From NCBI GenBank assembly GCA_020161695.1, contig JAIUOO010000002.1, positions 124,001 to 188,000 of the forward strand: a DNA stretch of 64,000 bases, written 5' to 3'. The position numbers and the translations under genes were made by a program. Positions 25,723-33,312 of the stretch are shown here, one piece after another (the first letter of the stretch is position 1; every line of letters begins with the position of its first letter). The notes beneath the pieces were generated by a model that saw nothing but the letters and a program-made list of their open reading frames with translations, was not told the DNA's origin and did not search any database. This DNA is from Pseudomonadota bacterium (lineage in GTDB: Bacteria > Pseudomonadota > Alphaproteobacteria > Rhizobiales > Phreatobacteraceae).

Positions 25723-26052
25723 ATGGCCAGCGCCACCATCCCCGCGAGGATCACCATGCCGGCCGAAGCGCGGCGGGGCGAGATCATCGAGATCCGCGTG
25801 CTCGTTCGCCACGCCATGGAGCGGGGCCTCGATGCGCCGGGCCTGAGGCCGGTGCCGCGCAGGATCATCCACACGTTCCGCGCCACCTATGGGGGCGACG
25901 AAGTCATGCGGATGGAACTGTCGCCCGGCATTGCCGCCAACCCCTACGTCGCCTTCACCACCGTGGCGACGGAGACCGGCGAGTTCGTCTTCGAGTGGCT
26001 TGAGGACGGCGACGTGACCTACGAGCGCCGCCAGACGCTGACGGTCGCATGA
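25723..26052 (+). CDS. soxZ: Sulfur carrier partner SoxZ
   Basis: 109-residue SoxZ, the immunoglobulin-like partner that pairs with SoxY. Recognisable stretches are ARITMPAEARRGEIIEIRVL, the MERG loop, FRATYGGDEVMRMELSPGI and the C-terminal FVFEWLEDGDVTYERRQTL. No signal peptide, as usual; it is exported in complex with SoxY. The start at 25723 lies 4 bp after the soxY stop. Its stop overlaps the soxA start as ATGA, completing a tightly coupled soxXYZA order. Length normal. Confidence 0.93.
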   Translation: MASATIPARITMPAEARRGEIIEIRVLVRHAMERGLDAPGLRPVPRRIIHTFRATYGGDEVMRMELSPGIAANPYVAFTTVATETGEFVFEWLEDGDVTYERRQTLTVA

Positions 26053-26798
26053 GGTTCGCCGCGGCCGTTGCCGGGTGCCTGCTGGCGGCGACCGCGAGCG
26101 CCGGCGAAGTGCGGGCACCCGCGACCTTCCTGTCGTCCGACCTGCGCGCCTTGCAGGAGGACGCCTCCCGTCATCCCGGCTGGCTCTGGGTCGACGAGGG
26201 CGAGGCACTCTGGAAGGCCGCGCCGGCCACGGCTAGGCCGTCGTGCCAGGGGTGCCACGGGGACATCTCGTCGATGCGCGGCGTCGCCGCCCGCTATCCC
26301 GCCGTGGCCAGCGACGGCGCGCTGCTCAACCTCGAGGGGCGAATCGAGCGCTGCCGGGCGCAGAACCAGAGCGCGCCAGCCTTCGGCCACGAGAGCGAGG
26401 CGCTGCTGTCGCTGACCGCCGCCGTCGCGCTGCGTTCACGCGGCATGCCGTTCTCCGTGGCAACGGATGGGCCAGCCGCGCGCTTCCTTGCGGAAGGCCG
26501 GCGCTTCTACGAGACGCGCCAGGGGCAGCTCAACCTATCCTGCGGCCAGTGCCACGACGAGAATGTCGGCCGGCGCCTGCGCGGCGATGTCATTTCAAAC
26601 GGAATAGGCACCGGCTTTCCGGCCTATCGGCTCGAGTGGAATGCGATGGGTTCGCTGCATCGCCGCCTGCGCGCCTGCTCGCTCGGAGTCCGTGCGACGC
26701 AGTTCCCCTACGGTTCCGCGGAATATCTCGCGCTGGAGCTCTATCTCGCGGCGCGCGCCCAGGGCTTGCCGGTCGAGGCGCCCGGGATTCGCCGCTGA
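26049..26798 (+). CDS. soxA: Sulfur oxidation diheme cytochrome SoxA
   Basis: 249-residue periplasmic diheme cytochrome c, catalytic subunit of SoxAX. Signal peptide at about 1-18 (ending ATASAG). Two heme motifs are present, CQGCH at 66-70 and CGQCH at 165-169, and the conserved heme-ligand cysteine that becomes a persulfide is C210 in RLRACSLGVRA. The C-terminal GSAEYLALELYLAAR is family-typical. ATG 26049 overlaps the soxZ stop. No soxB, soxC or soxD follows: the next gene, 113 bp on, is a methionine aminopeptidase. The system is therefore a SoxAX-YZ half only, at least at this locus. Confidence 0.93.
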   Translation: MRFAAAVAGCLLAATASAGEVRAPATFLSSDLRALQEDASRHPGWLWVDEGEALWKAAPATARPSCQGCHGDISSMRGVAARYPAVASDGALLNLEGRIERCRAQNQSAPAFGHESEALLSLTAAVALRSRGMPFSVATDGPAARFLAEGRRFYETRQGQLNLSCGQCHDENVGRRLRGDVISNGIGTGFPAYRLEWNAMGSLHRRLRACSLGVRATQFPYGSAEYLALELYLAARAQGLPVEAPGIRR

Positions 26799-26911
26799 CC
26801 GAAAGGCGATGAGCCGGCGCGCCGCGCGGAAGCGGGTTTCGCTGCGCGTTCGCGAGGGCCGACAAGGGCGACGCTCTTGATCAGTGGTGAAGGGCGTTCT
26901 ACGGACGCGTC

Positions 26912-27670
26912 ATGACGGTTTCGAGCGAAGACGAACTGGCGGCCCTGAAAGAGATCGGGCGCATCGTTGCCGATACGCTGGCCGCGATGGGCCGCGCCAT
27001 CGAGCCCGGCATGACCACGCTCGAACTCGATCAATTCGGACGGAGGCTGATGGAGAGTGCCGGGGCGCGTCCGGCACCGGAACTCGCCTACGACTTTCCC
27101 GGGGCAACCTGCATCAGCGTTAACGAGGAGATCGCGCACGGCATTCCCGGCTCCCGCCAGATCAGGCCGGGCGACCTGGTCAATATCGACGTCTCCGCGG
27201 AGAAGGGCGGCTACTTCGCCGATACCGGCGCTTCGTTCGCCGTGCCGCCTGTGACCCGCGCCGTCGAACGCCTGTGCAGGGACGGCCGTCGGGCCATGTG
27301 GGCCGGCCTGGGGCAGGTTGGCGCCGGCCGGCCTCTGGCAGGCATCGGGCAGGCCGTCGGCGCCTTCGCGCGCAAGAACGGCTATACGCTGGTGCGCAAT
27401 CTCGCGAGCCATGGCGTCGGCCACTCCCTGCACGAGGAGCCAACGGAGATCGCGACCTGGCCAGACCCTTCCGAGCGCCGCATCATGGCCGACGGGATGG
27501 TGTTCACGGTCGAACCCTTCCTCTCCCTCGGCGCCGAGATCGCTGAAGACGGCGACGATCCCTGGACGCTGTACAGCCAGCCAAGGGCTCTCACGGTGCA
27601 GTATGAACACACGGTCGTGGCGACGCGGAACGGGCCGCTGATCCTGACCATGCCCGGACAGCCGGGATAG
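26912..27670 (+). CDS. map: Type I methionine aminopeptidase
   Basis: 252-residue cytosolic metalloprotease that removes the initiator Met from proteins. The five metal ligands of the pita-bread fold are visible: Asp in NIDVS, Asp in ADTGA, His in SHGVGHSLHE, Glu in FTVEPF, and Glu in QYEHTVV. Length is normal for type Ia enzymes without a zinc-binding N-terminal extension. It lies downstream of soxA on the same strand with a 113-bp gap that has no obvious terminator, so partial read-through is possible. Bacteria often carry extra Map paralogues; whether this is the housekeeping copy is not clear. Confidence 0.9.
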   Translation: MTVSSEDELAALKEIGRIVADTLAAMGRAIEPGMTTLELDQFGRRLMESAGARPAPELAYDFPGATCISVNEEIAHGIPGSRQIRPGDLVNIDVSAEKGGYFADTGASFAVPPVTRAVERLCRDGRRAMWAGLGQVGAGRPLAGIGQAVGAFARKNGYTLVRNLASHGVGHSLHEEPTEIATWPDPSERRIMADGMVFTVEPFLSLGAEIAEDGDDPWTLYSQPRALTVQYEHTVVATRNGPLILTMPGQPG

Positions 27671-27861
27671 GGCGCGACCGGCCGCTGGCGGCCGGAGCCT
27701 CCCGCGCATCCAAGGCAACGCCTCTTCGGCCGGACCCGCGTCAGGCGCGGGTGCGATGTGCTGGATCCAATAGCGTTTGAAAACTGCAGTCGTCCGACTT
27801 GACATCGGCGCGGCCAGACCGTCGATTGCATCGCCTTCAACATTCAACCCCCGAGAAGTGC

Positions 27862-30800
27862 ATGTTGGACCGTATTGCGTGTGGTCGAAGCACCACGGTT
27901 GCCGGGCTGGCTGCTGCTGTCAGCACCCTCGCGCTTCTCACCAGCCCCGCGCTCGCCCAGTCCGTGTGGCAGGGCGCTACCTCTGATTGGGGGACCGCTT
28001 CCAACTGGTCGACGAATGCCGTTCCGGGAAGCGGCACCACCGCGGTCATCGGCAGCGGCGGCGCGGTGAGCCCACTGGTCGCCGGCGGCAGCGCGACGGT
28101 CAACGTCCTCAAGATCGGTGCATCCGGGGCTGGTGCATCGCTGGGCGTCTCGTCCGGCGGGACCTTCACCTATTACTCCGCGACGATCGGCGAACTCGCG
28201 GGCCAGATCGGTAGCGTCGCGGTCAGCGGAGCCGGCACAACCTGGACCGGCCCGTATCTGTATTCGGGCTATCAGGGCAGCGGTTCCTTCACGCTGTCCG
28301 ACGGGGCTGCCGCCAACCTCAATTTCGCGCAGTCAGGCGTCTTCGCGGGGTCGTCCGGCGCGGTGACGATCACTGGCGCTGGCACCACGTGGAGCACCAG
28401 CGGCGGCCACATTGTCGGCGATTCCGGACAGGGCGTGCTGCAGATCCTCAACGGCGGCTATGCCAATGATCGCGCAGCGACGGTCGGCGACAAGGTCACC
28501 AGCAACGGCACCGCAACAGTCAGCGGCGCCGGCAGCCTCTGGAACGTCCAACTCGTCCTGATGGTCGGCGCCTATGGCACCGGTCATCTCGGGATCGGCA
28601 ACGGCGGCGATGTGCAGGCCGGCAGCTATATCGCCATCGGCCGGCAGTCCGGGAGCGTCGGCTCGCTGTCCGTCGATGGCGCCGGAAGCTCGCTCTCCAC
28701 CACCTCCTATACGGTCGTCGGCTGGAACGGCACCGGTTCCGCGGTGGTCTCGAACGGCGGACAGGTCAACACCCAGCAGGGCATGATCGGATATTTCGCG
28801 CCGGGCAGCGGCACACTGCGGGTGACCGGCGCCGGATCCCAGTGGATCGGCACGACCTATCTCCTCGTCGGTTACGGCGGCAACGGCACGCTGACGGTCG
28901 ACAGCGGCGGTCTCGTGCGCATCAGCGACGGCGCCGGCCGCATCTTTATCGCCAACCAGGCCGGCTCGACCGGTACGGTGAACATCGGCGCCGCGTCGGG
29001 AGCGACAGCCCAGGCAGCCGGTATCCTCGATGTGTCCGAACTGCGGTTCGGCGCCGGCACCGGCCGGATCGTTTTCAACCATACCGAGAGCAGCTACGCG
29101 CTCAACGCGGCGATCACCGGCGCCGGCACCGTGCTGGTGGAGAACGGCACGACCGTGCTGGGCGGCGCGAACACCTATTCGGGCGCGACGCGGATCCGCT
29201 CGGGAACGCTGGAGCCCGCCACGGCCACGGCGGCCGGAACCAGCACGATCGAACTTGGCGGCGGATCCGGAACCCCGACGCTTCGCTTCGGCGGCAGCTA
29301 CACGGTCGCCAATGCCATGACCATGGCCGCTGGCGGCGGTACGATCGACACCGGCGGCCATGCCGTCGTGCTTTCGGGTGCGCTTGGCGGCGCCGACGGC
29401 TTCACCAAGTCCGGCAGCGGCAGCCTGACCCTGACCGGAACGGGAAGCTACGCCGGCGCCACGACGGTCAATGCCGGCCTTCTTGCCGTGAACGGCGCGA
29501 TCGGTGGCTCAGGCGTCACGGTGAATGCCGGCGGCACGCTTGGCGGCACGGGCACGATCAACGCGGCGACGACGATCTCCGGCGGCACGCTGCAGGCCGG
29601 CAATCTCGCGATCAATGGCGGTCTCAGCCTCACCGCGAGCTCGGTCTATGTCTTCACGCCCGCGAGCCTGACGACGGTCAACGGAGCTGCGGCGCTGGGC
29701 GGATCGACGCTGGCATTCACGCCGACGAGCTTCCAGGCGCAGACCTACACCGTCCTGACGGCCACTGGCGGCGTCAGCGGCACATTCACGGTCGCGGGAG
29801 CCGGCGGCTCCACGGCCAGCGTCACCTATGGGGTCAACGACGTCACGCTCACCGTCGACGGCTATCGCGCGACCCCTGCCCTTCTGGGGACGCCGAACGG
29901 CAATGTCGGCGCCGTGGCCGGCGGCATCGACAGGTTCCTGAACTCCGGCGGCACCCCGCCAGCGGCGTTCAACAGCCTCCTCGGCCTCAGCGGACCGGCG
30001 CTTGCGGCGACCCTCGGCAACCTGTCCGGCGAAGCCGGCACGGGTGCCGTCACCGCGGGCATTTCGACGACATCGACCTTCCTGTCGATCATGCTCGACC
30101 CCATGGCCGGCGCGCGCAGGGCCATGGCCAACGGCGCCGGATCCTCGCTGATCGAGATGGCCGACATCGCCGCTCGCGCGACGCCGGCTGCACGCGTGGA
30201 GACGGGCTGGAACATCTGGACCAAGGCCTTCGGGCAGACCGGGCGCTCAGCATCCGATGCCGGGACAGGCGCTACGGGTGGGGCCACCGGCCTCTACGGC
30301 GTCGCGGCCGGCGCAGACCGCATGATCTCGTCCGACATGCTCGCCGGCTTCGCGCTTGCCGGCGGCGGGACGAATTTCGGCCTCGGCCCGCTGGGCCAGG
30401 GCACCGGCGACTTCCTCCAGATCGGCCTCTACGGCTCGATGCGGCTGGGCGCGGGCTACCTTTCGGCGGCGCTCGCCTATGGCTGGAACCGCTTCGACGT
30501 TTCCCGCAACGCCGGTCTTGGCGGCCTCCTCGAAACCTATCGATCTTCGCCGGTGGCACATACGTTCGGCGGCCGGACCGAGATCGGACGGCGCTTCGGC
30601 CAGCCGGTGCTGGGTGTCACGCCCTATGCTGCCATCGAGGCCATCGGCTACGGCGCCCAGGCCTATTCCGAAACATGGGTGGTGCCGGCCACCGGGGCCT
30701 TCGCCCTGAACTATGCCGGCCGCGTCAGCGCCACCTTGCGGGCAGAAGCAGGCCTGCGGGTAGACAGCCAGATCCGCATGGGTGAAGCGGGCACCCTCCT

Positions 30801-31050
30801 TGCCTTCGGCCGCCTCGCCTATGGCTGGCAATCCAACCCGCAGCGTGCCGCCGATGCCCAATTCCAGCAGCTCGCCAATTCCGGCTTCACCGTTTTCGGC
30901 GCCCGCGCATCCATGCATACGGCGCTGATGACGCTCGGCGTCGAGACACGCCTTCGCGACGGCATGAAAGCGTCGCTGGCGCTCGACGGCGAGGTCGGCG
31001 ACCGTCATCGGGCAGTGCGCGCCAGCATGGGCCTCGGCAAGGTCTGGTGA
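27862..31050 (+). CDS. Autotransporter with T5SS/PEP-CTERM-type repeats
   Basis: 1062-residue type V secreted surface protein. A signal peptide (about 16-32, LALLTSPALAQ) leads a Gly/Ala/Ser/Thr-rich beta-helical passenger. Between about residues 100 and 340 a unit of roughly 50 residues recurs, each with a GAG-T/S-x-W type motif (VSGAGTTWT, ITGAGTTWS, VSGAGSLWN, VTGAGSQWI), as in T5SS/PEP-CTERM-associated repeats. Autotransporter beta-strand repeats follow (GANTYSGATRI, GTGSYAGATTV). The translocator beta-barrel runs from about 780 to the C-terminus, ending in the aromatic W expected for Bam-mediated insertion. ATG 27862 (MLDRIACG) is the likely start. No catalytic motif seen, so an adhesin or surface-layer role is inferred. 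Confidence 0.88.
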   Translation: MLDRIACGRSTTVAGLAAAVSTLALLTSPALAQSVWQGATSDWGTASNWSTNAVPGSGTTAVIGSGGAVSPLVAGGSATVNVLKIGASGAGASLGVSSGGTFTYYSATIGELAGQIGSVAVSGAGTTWTGPYLYSGYQGSGSFTLSDGAAANLNFAQSGVFAGSSGAVTITGAGTTWSTSGGHIVGDSGQGVLQILNGGYANDRAATVGDKVTSNGTATVSGAGSLWNVQLVLMVGAYGTGHLGIGNGGDVQAGSYIAIGRQSGSVGSLSVDGAGSSLSTTSYTVVGWNGTGSAVVSNGGQVNTQQGMIGYFAPGSGTLRVTGAGSQWIGTTYLLVGYGGNGTLTVDSGGLVRISDGAGRIFIANQAGSTGTVNIGAASGATAQAAGILDVSELRFGAGTGRIVFNHTESSYALNAAITGAGTVLVENGTTVLGGANTYSGATRIRSGTLEPATATAAGTSTIELGGGSGTPTLRFGGSYTVANAMTMAAGGGTIDTGGHAVVLSGALGGADGFTKSGSGSLTLTGTGSYAGATTVNAGLLAVNGAIGGSGVTVNAGGTLGGTGTINAATTISGGTLQAGNLAINGGLSLTASSVYVFTPASLTTVNGAAALGGSTLAFTPTSFQAQTYTVLTATGGVSGTFTVAGAGGSTASVTYGVNDVTLTVDGYRATPALLGTPNGNVGAVAGGIDRFLNSGGTPPAAFNSLLGLSGPALAATLGNLSGEAGTGAVTAGISTTSTFLSIMLDPMAGARRAMANGAGSSLIEMADIAARATPAARVETGWNIWTKAFGQTGRSASDAGTGATGGATGLYGVAAGADRMISSDMLAGFALAGGGTNFGLGPLGQGTGDFLQIGLYGSMRLGAGYLSAALAYGWNRFDVSRNAGLGGLLETYRSSPVAHTFGGRTEIGRRFGQPVLGVTPYAAIEAIGYGAQAYSETWVVPATGAFALNYAGRVSATLRAEAGLRVDSQIRMGEAGTLLAFGRLAYGWQSNPQRAADAQFQQLANSGFTVFGARASMHTALMTLGVETRLRDGMKASLALDGEVGDRHRAVRASMGLGKVW

Positions 31051-31094
31051 GCTCTCGGCATCGACGGGTGCCTTACTCCGTCTGCCCCGAAGAC

Positions 31095-31868
31095 CTAGGC
31101 AACCATAACACTGCCGCCCGAGGGCGACAGCGTCTGCCCTGTGAAGTAACCGGCCTCGTCGCTGGCCAGAAACACCGCCGCGGGCACAACGTCGTCGACG
31201 GTTCCGGCGCGACGCAGCGGATAAGTCGCGACCGTCGTGCGGATGGCATCGTCGGTCATCCCCGCGGCCAGTTCCGTCTGGATGATGGCTGGGGCAATCG
31301 CATTGACGCGGACGCCCTTCGGCCCGAGTTCACGAGCCAGCGCCTGGGTGAAGCCGATCATGCCGGCCTTGGCTGCCGACAGATGGGTGAAATTCGCCGC
31401 CCCGCTGACGCCGAAACTGCCGGACATGTTGATGATGGATCCCCGCCCCTGCGCGATCATGTGCGGCACGGCAAAGCGCGAGCACAGAAACATGCCGCGC
31501 AGATGGACCGCGATCATCTCGTCCCAGATCTCGATCGGCATTTCGGCCAACGGTCTGGCATTGAGGAGCCCGGCATTGTTGACGAGGATGTCGATGCTGC
31601 CGAACCGGGAAAGCGCCGCCGCGACCATGGCCTCGACCGCGCCGGCATCGGTCACGTCTGTCGCGCAGATATCGACGGCGTTGCCCGTTTCATCGATTTC
31701 GCCAGCCGCGCGGCGCGCCATGTCCATGTCGCGGTCGGCGATCATGACCCGCGCGCCTTCGGCGACAAAGCCCGCGGCCATCGCCCTTCCGATGCCGCGA
31801 GCCGCGCCGGTTATGATGGCCGCCCTGCCACCCAGTCGGTTGCTCGACACCGAGCCTACTCCATTCAC
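31095..31868 (-). CDS. SDR family protein lacking the catalytic tyrosine
   Basis: 257-residue classical short-chain dehydrogenase fold. The NAD(P)-binding motif TGAARGIG is at about 20-27, NNAG at 97-100, and the C-terminal GQTLSPSGGSVM is family-like. At the catalytic YxxxK site, however, the sequence reads THLSAAKAGM: Lys167 is present but the Tyr position is Leu163 (codon CTG). It may be inactive, use another residue, or bind a ligand without catalysis. It is the first gene of the 31-42 kb island, convergent with the autotransporter gene; the binding-protein gene lies 68 bp upstream on the same strand, so the two may share a transcript. Confidence 0.85.
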   Translation of the reverse strand: MNGVGSVSSNRLGGRAAIITGAARGIGRAMAAGFVAEGARVMIADRDMDMARRAAGEIDETGNAVDICATDVTDAGAVEAMVAAALSRFGSIDILVNNAGLLNARPLAEMPIEIWDEMIAVHLRGMFLCSRFAVPHMIAQGRGSIINMSGSFGVSGAANFTHLSAAKAGMIGFTQALARELGPKGVRVNAIAPAIIQTELAAGMTDDAIRTTVATYPLRRAGTVDDVVPAAVFLASDEAGYFTGQTLSPSGGSVMVA

Positions 31869-31936
31869 CGCACGGAAACGACAAGCCCGAGGGAGGTCCC
31901 TCGGGCCGGTTCGCGTGATCGTCCTGCAGCGCAGGA

Positions 31937-33025
31937 TCAGACGAGATATTTCTGGAACTGCTGCGAGCGGGCACGCGCGGCGGCCAGTTCTTCCGCCGTG
32001 AACTTCACCTTGCCGGCAAAGCGGTTGGTCACCAGCGCGTTCAGGTCGGGGCGGGTCGCGCCTTCGCCAGCCGCATATTGCATGACGAAATCGGCCATGG
32101 TCGAAACCTTGGCCGGATCGGAATAGCCGAAGCCGTGATCAGTCAGTTCCGGCACCAGATTGGTGAGGTTCACGAGCCCGAGCCCGATCCGCGAATATTC
32201 CTTGCCGGTCGAGGAGATCGAAACCTCCGAGTTCGCCTTCAGGAAGATGTCGATGGACTCGTCGACATTCGTCTGGGTGAACTTCACGGCCTCCATGGCG
32301 CCCTGCACGAAAGCCTCGCAGAGCGCGGCGTCGCGCTGCAGGCGCTGGGGCTGCGTGGTCAGCGCCTGGCCGTAGAAATCGATTCCGACGCTCTTGAACA
32401 GCATGAAGCGCACGTCGGTGCCGAGCGGCGCGAGCGAGGGGACGGTGCTGGTGGCGAATGCGGACACAGCGTCCACCTGCTTTTCCGCCAGCGAGCGCTC
32501 GCGCACCTTGCCGTCCAGCTGGATGATCTGGACTTTCGCGAGATCAAAGCCGGCCTTGGCGGCATAGAGAGGCAGGAACGGGTATTCGCCCGACGTCACG
32601 CTGGCGCCAAGGCGCTTGCCCTCGAGATCCTTCGGCGACCTGATCGGCGAGTCCGCCCGGACGCCGACGCCCATCAGCACCTCGTAGTTGATCTGGCCAA
32701 TGCAGGTGATCGGCAGCTTGCGGGCCGCCTGGATGATCACTGTCGGGGTTGGGGCCATGCCGAAGTCGAAGGTGCCGGCGCTGACGGCCTGCGCCGCAGA
32801 ATTCGACCCCGAGCCGCGCGCGACGCTGACATCGAGGCCGGCATTCTTCCAGAAGCCCTTGTCGCGCGCGACATAGGCGAAAAGGTTCGGGCCCTCCGGC
32901 AGCCACGAGGTGGTGAAGCTGACCTTGGCAGCGCCCTGTGCAACGGCGGGTGAGGCGAGCGGCAGGCCGGCTGCGATCGCGCCGAGGCCCATGGCCTTGA
33001 TGGCTGTGCGTCGAGAAATCGTCAT
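31937..33025 (-). CDS. ABC transporter substrate-binding protein, NMT1/SsuA-like
   Basis: 362-residue periplasmic binding protein of the NMT1/ThiY/SsuA fold. A Tat-like leader (SRRTAIKAMGLGAIAAG, RR at 5-6) precedes VSFTTSWLPEGPNLFAYVAR, then GSGSNSAAQAVSAGTFDFGM and an SPKDLEGKRLGASV stretch, all usual for nitrate/sulfonate/pyrimidine-type binders. The ligand is unknown. ATG 33025. The matching ATPase and permease are probably those at 40055-41746 on the other side of the island. An ATTATGCCAG motif about 80 bp upstream recurs in the promoter region of that ATPase, which supports shared control. Confidence 0.9.
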   Translation of the reverse strand: MTISRRTAIKAMGLGAIAAGLPLASPAVAQGAAKVSFTTSWLPEGPNLFAYVARDKGFWKNAGLDVSVARGSGSNSAAQAVSAGTFDFGMAPTPTVIIQAARKLPITCIGQINYEVLMGVGVRADSPIRSPKDLEGKRLGASVTSGEYPFLPLYAAKAGFDLAKVQIIQLDGKVRERSLAEKQVDAVSAFATSTVPSLAPLGTDVRFMLFKSVGIDFYGQALTTQPQRLQRDAALCEAFVQGAMEAVKFTQTNVDESIDIFLKANSEVSISSTGKEYSRIGLGLVNLTNLVPELTDHGFGYSDPAKVSTMADFVMQYAAGEGATRPDLNALVTNRFAGKVKFTAEELAAARARSQQFQKYLV

Positions 33026-33103
33026 GACCTGGTTCCCTTATGATTGCGCCTGGATGCGATCGGTGGGGAAGCTTCTCTCCGTGCGTTCCCGCGCGCAAGA
33101 GGA

Positions 33104-33113
33104 ATTATGCCAG
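33104..33113 (-). promoter_or_regulatory. CTGGCATAAT motif upstream of binding-protein gene
   Basis: On the minus strand the site reads AAACTGGCATAATTCC. The core CTGGCATAAT recurs twice at 39804-39930. It lies about 80 bp upstream of the binding-protein start, so it could be an operator or include a CATAAT -10 element. Confidence 0.4.
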
Positions 33114-33217
33114 TTTATATACTTCGCATGCATTTTAGTCAGAAGCCCAAATTTTCTGCTGTTGCGGCCTGAGGCGACGGGCTAGGGTTCGAGCGTCACC
33201 GCGCTATGCGACGGCAA

Positions 33218-33268
33218 TGCATGCCAAAACATCAAAAAGATATTCATATGTTTGTAGATTGGCATGCA
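33218..33268. promoter_or_regulatory. Inverted pair TGCATGCCAA / TTGGCATGCA
   Basis: Two perfect 10-bp inverted arms at 33218-33227 and 33259-33268, separated by 31 AT-rich bases, 44 bp before the aldehyde dehydrogenase start. A further GCATGC lies at 33126-33131. The TTGGCAT part is close to the CTGGCAT of the neighbouring motif, so one regulator may read both. Confidence 0.4.
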
Positions 33269-33312
33269 ATTACCGGCAGATCGCGTATGGGGAATGCAGA
33301 TCAGGATCCACC

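Noticed and set aside
27678..27695. CCGGCCGC-TG-GCGGCCGG hairpin behind the map gene
   Set aside because: The loop would be only two bases and no T tract follows; such palindromes are expected by chance at this GC content.
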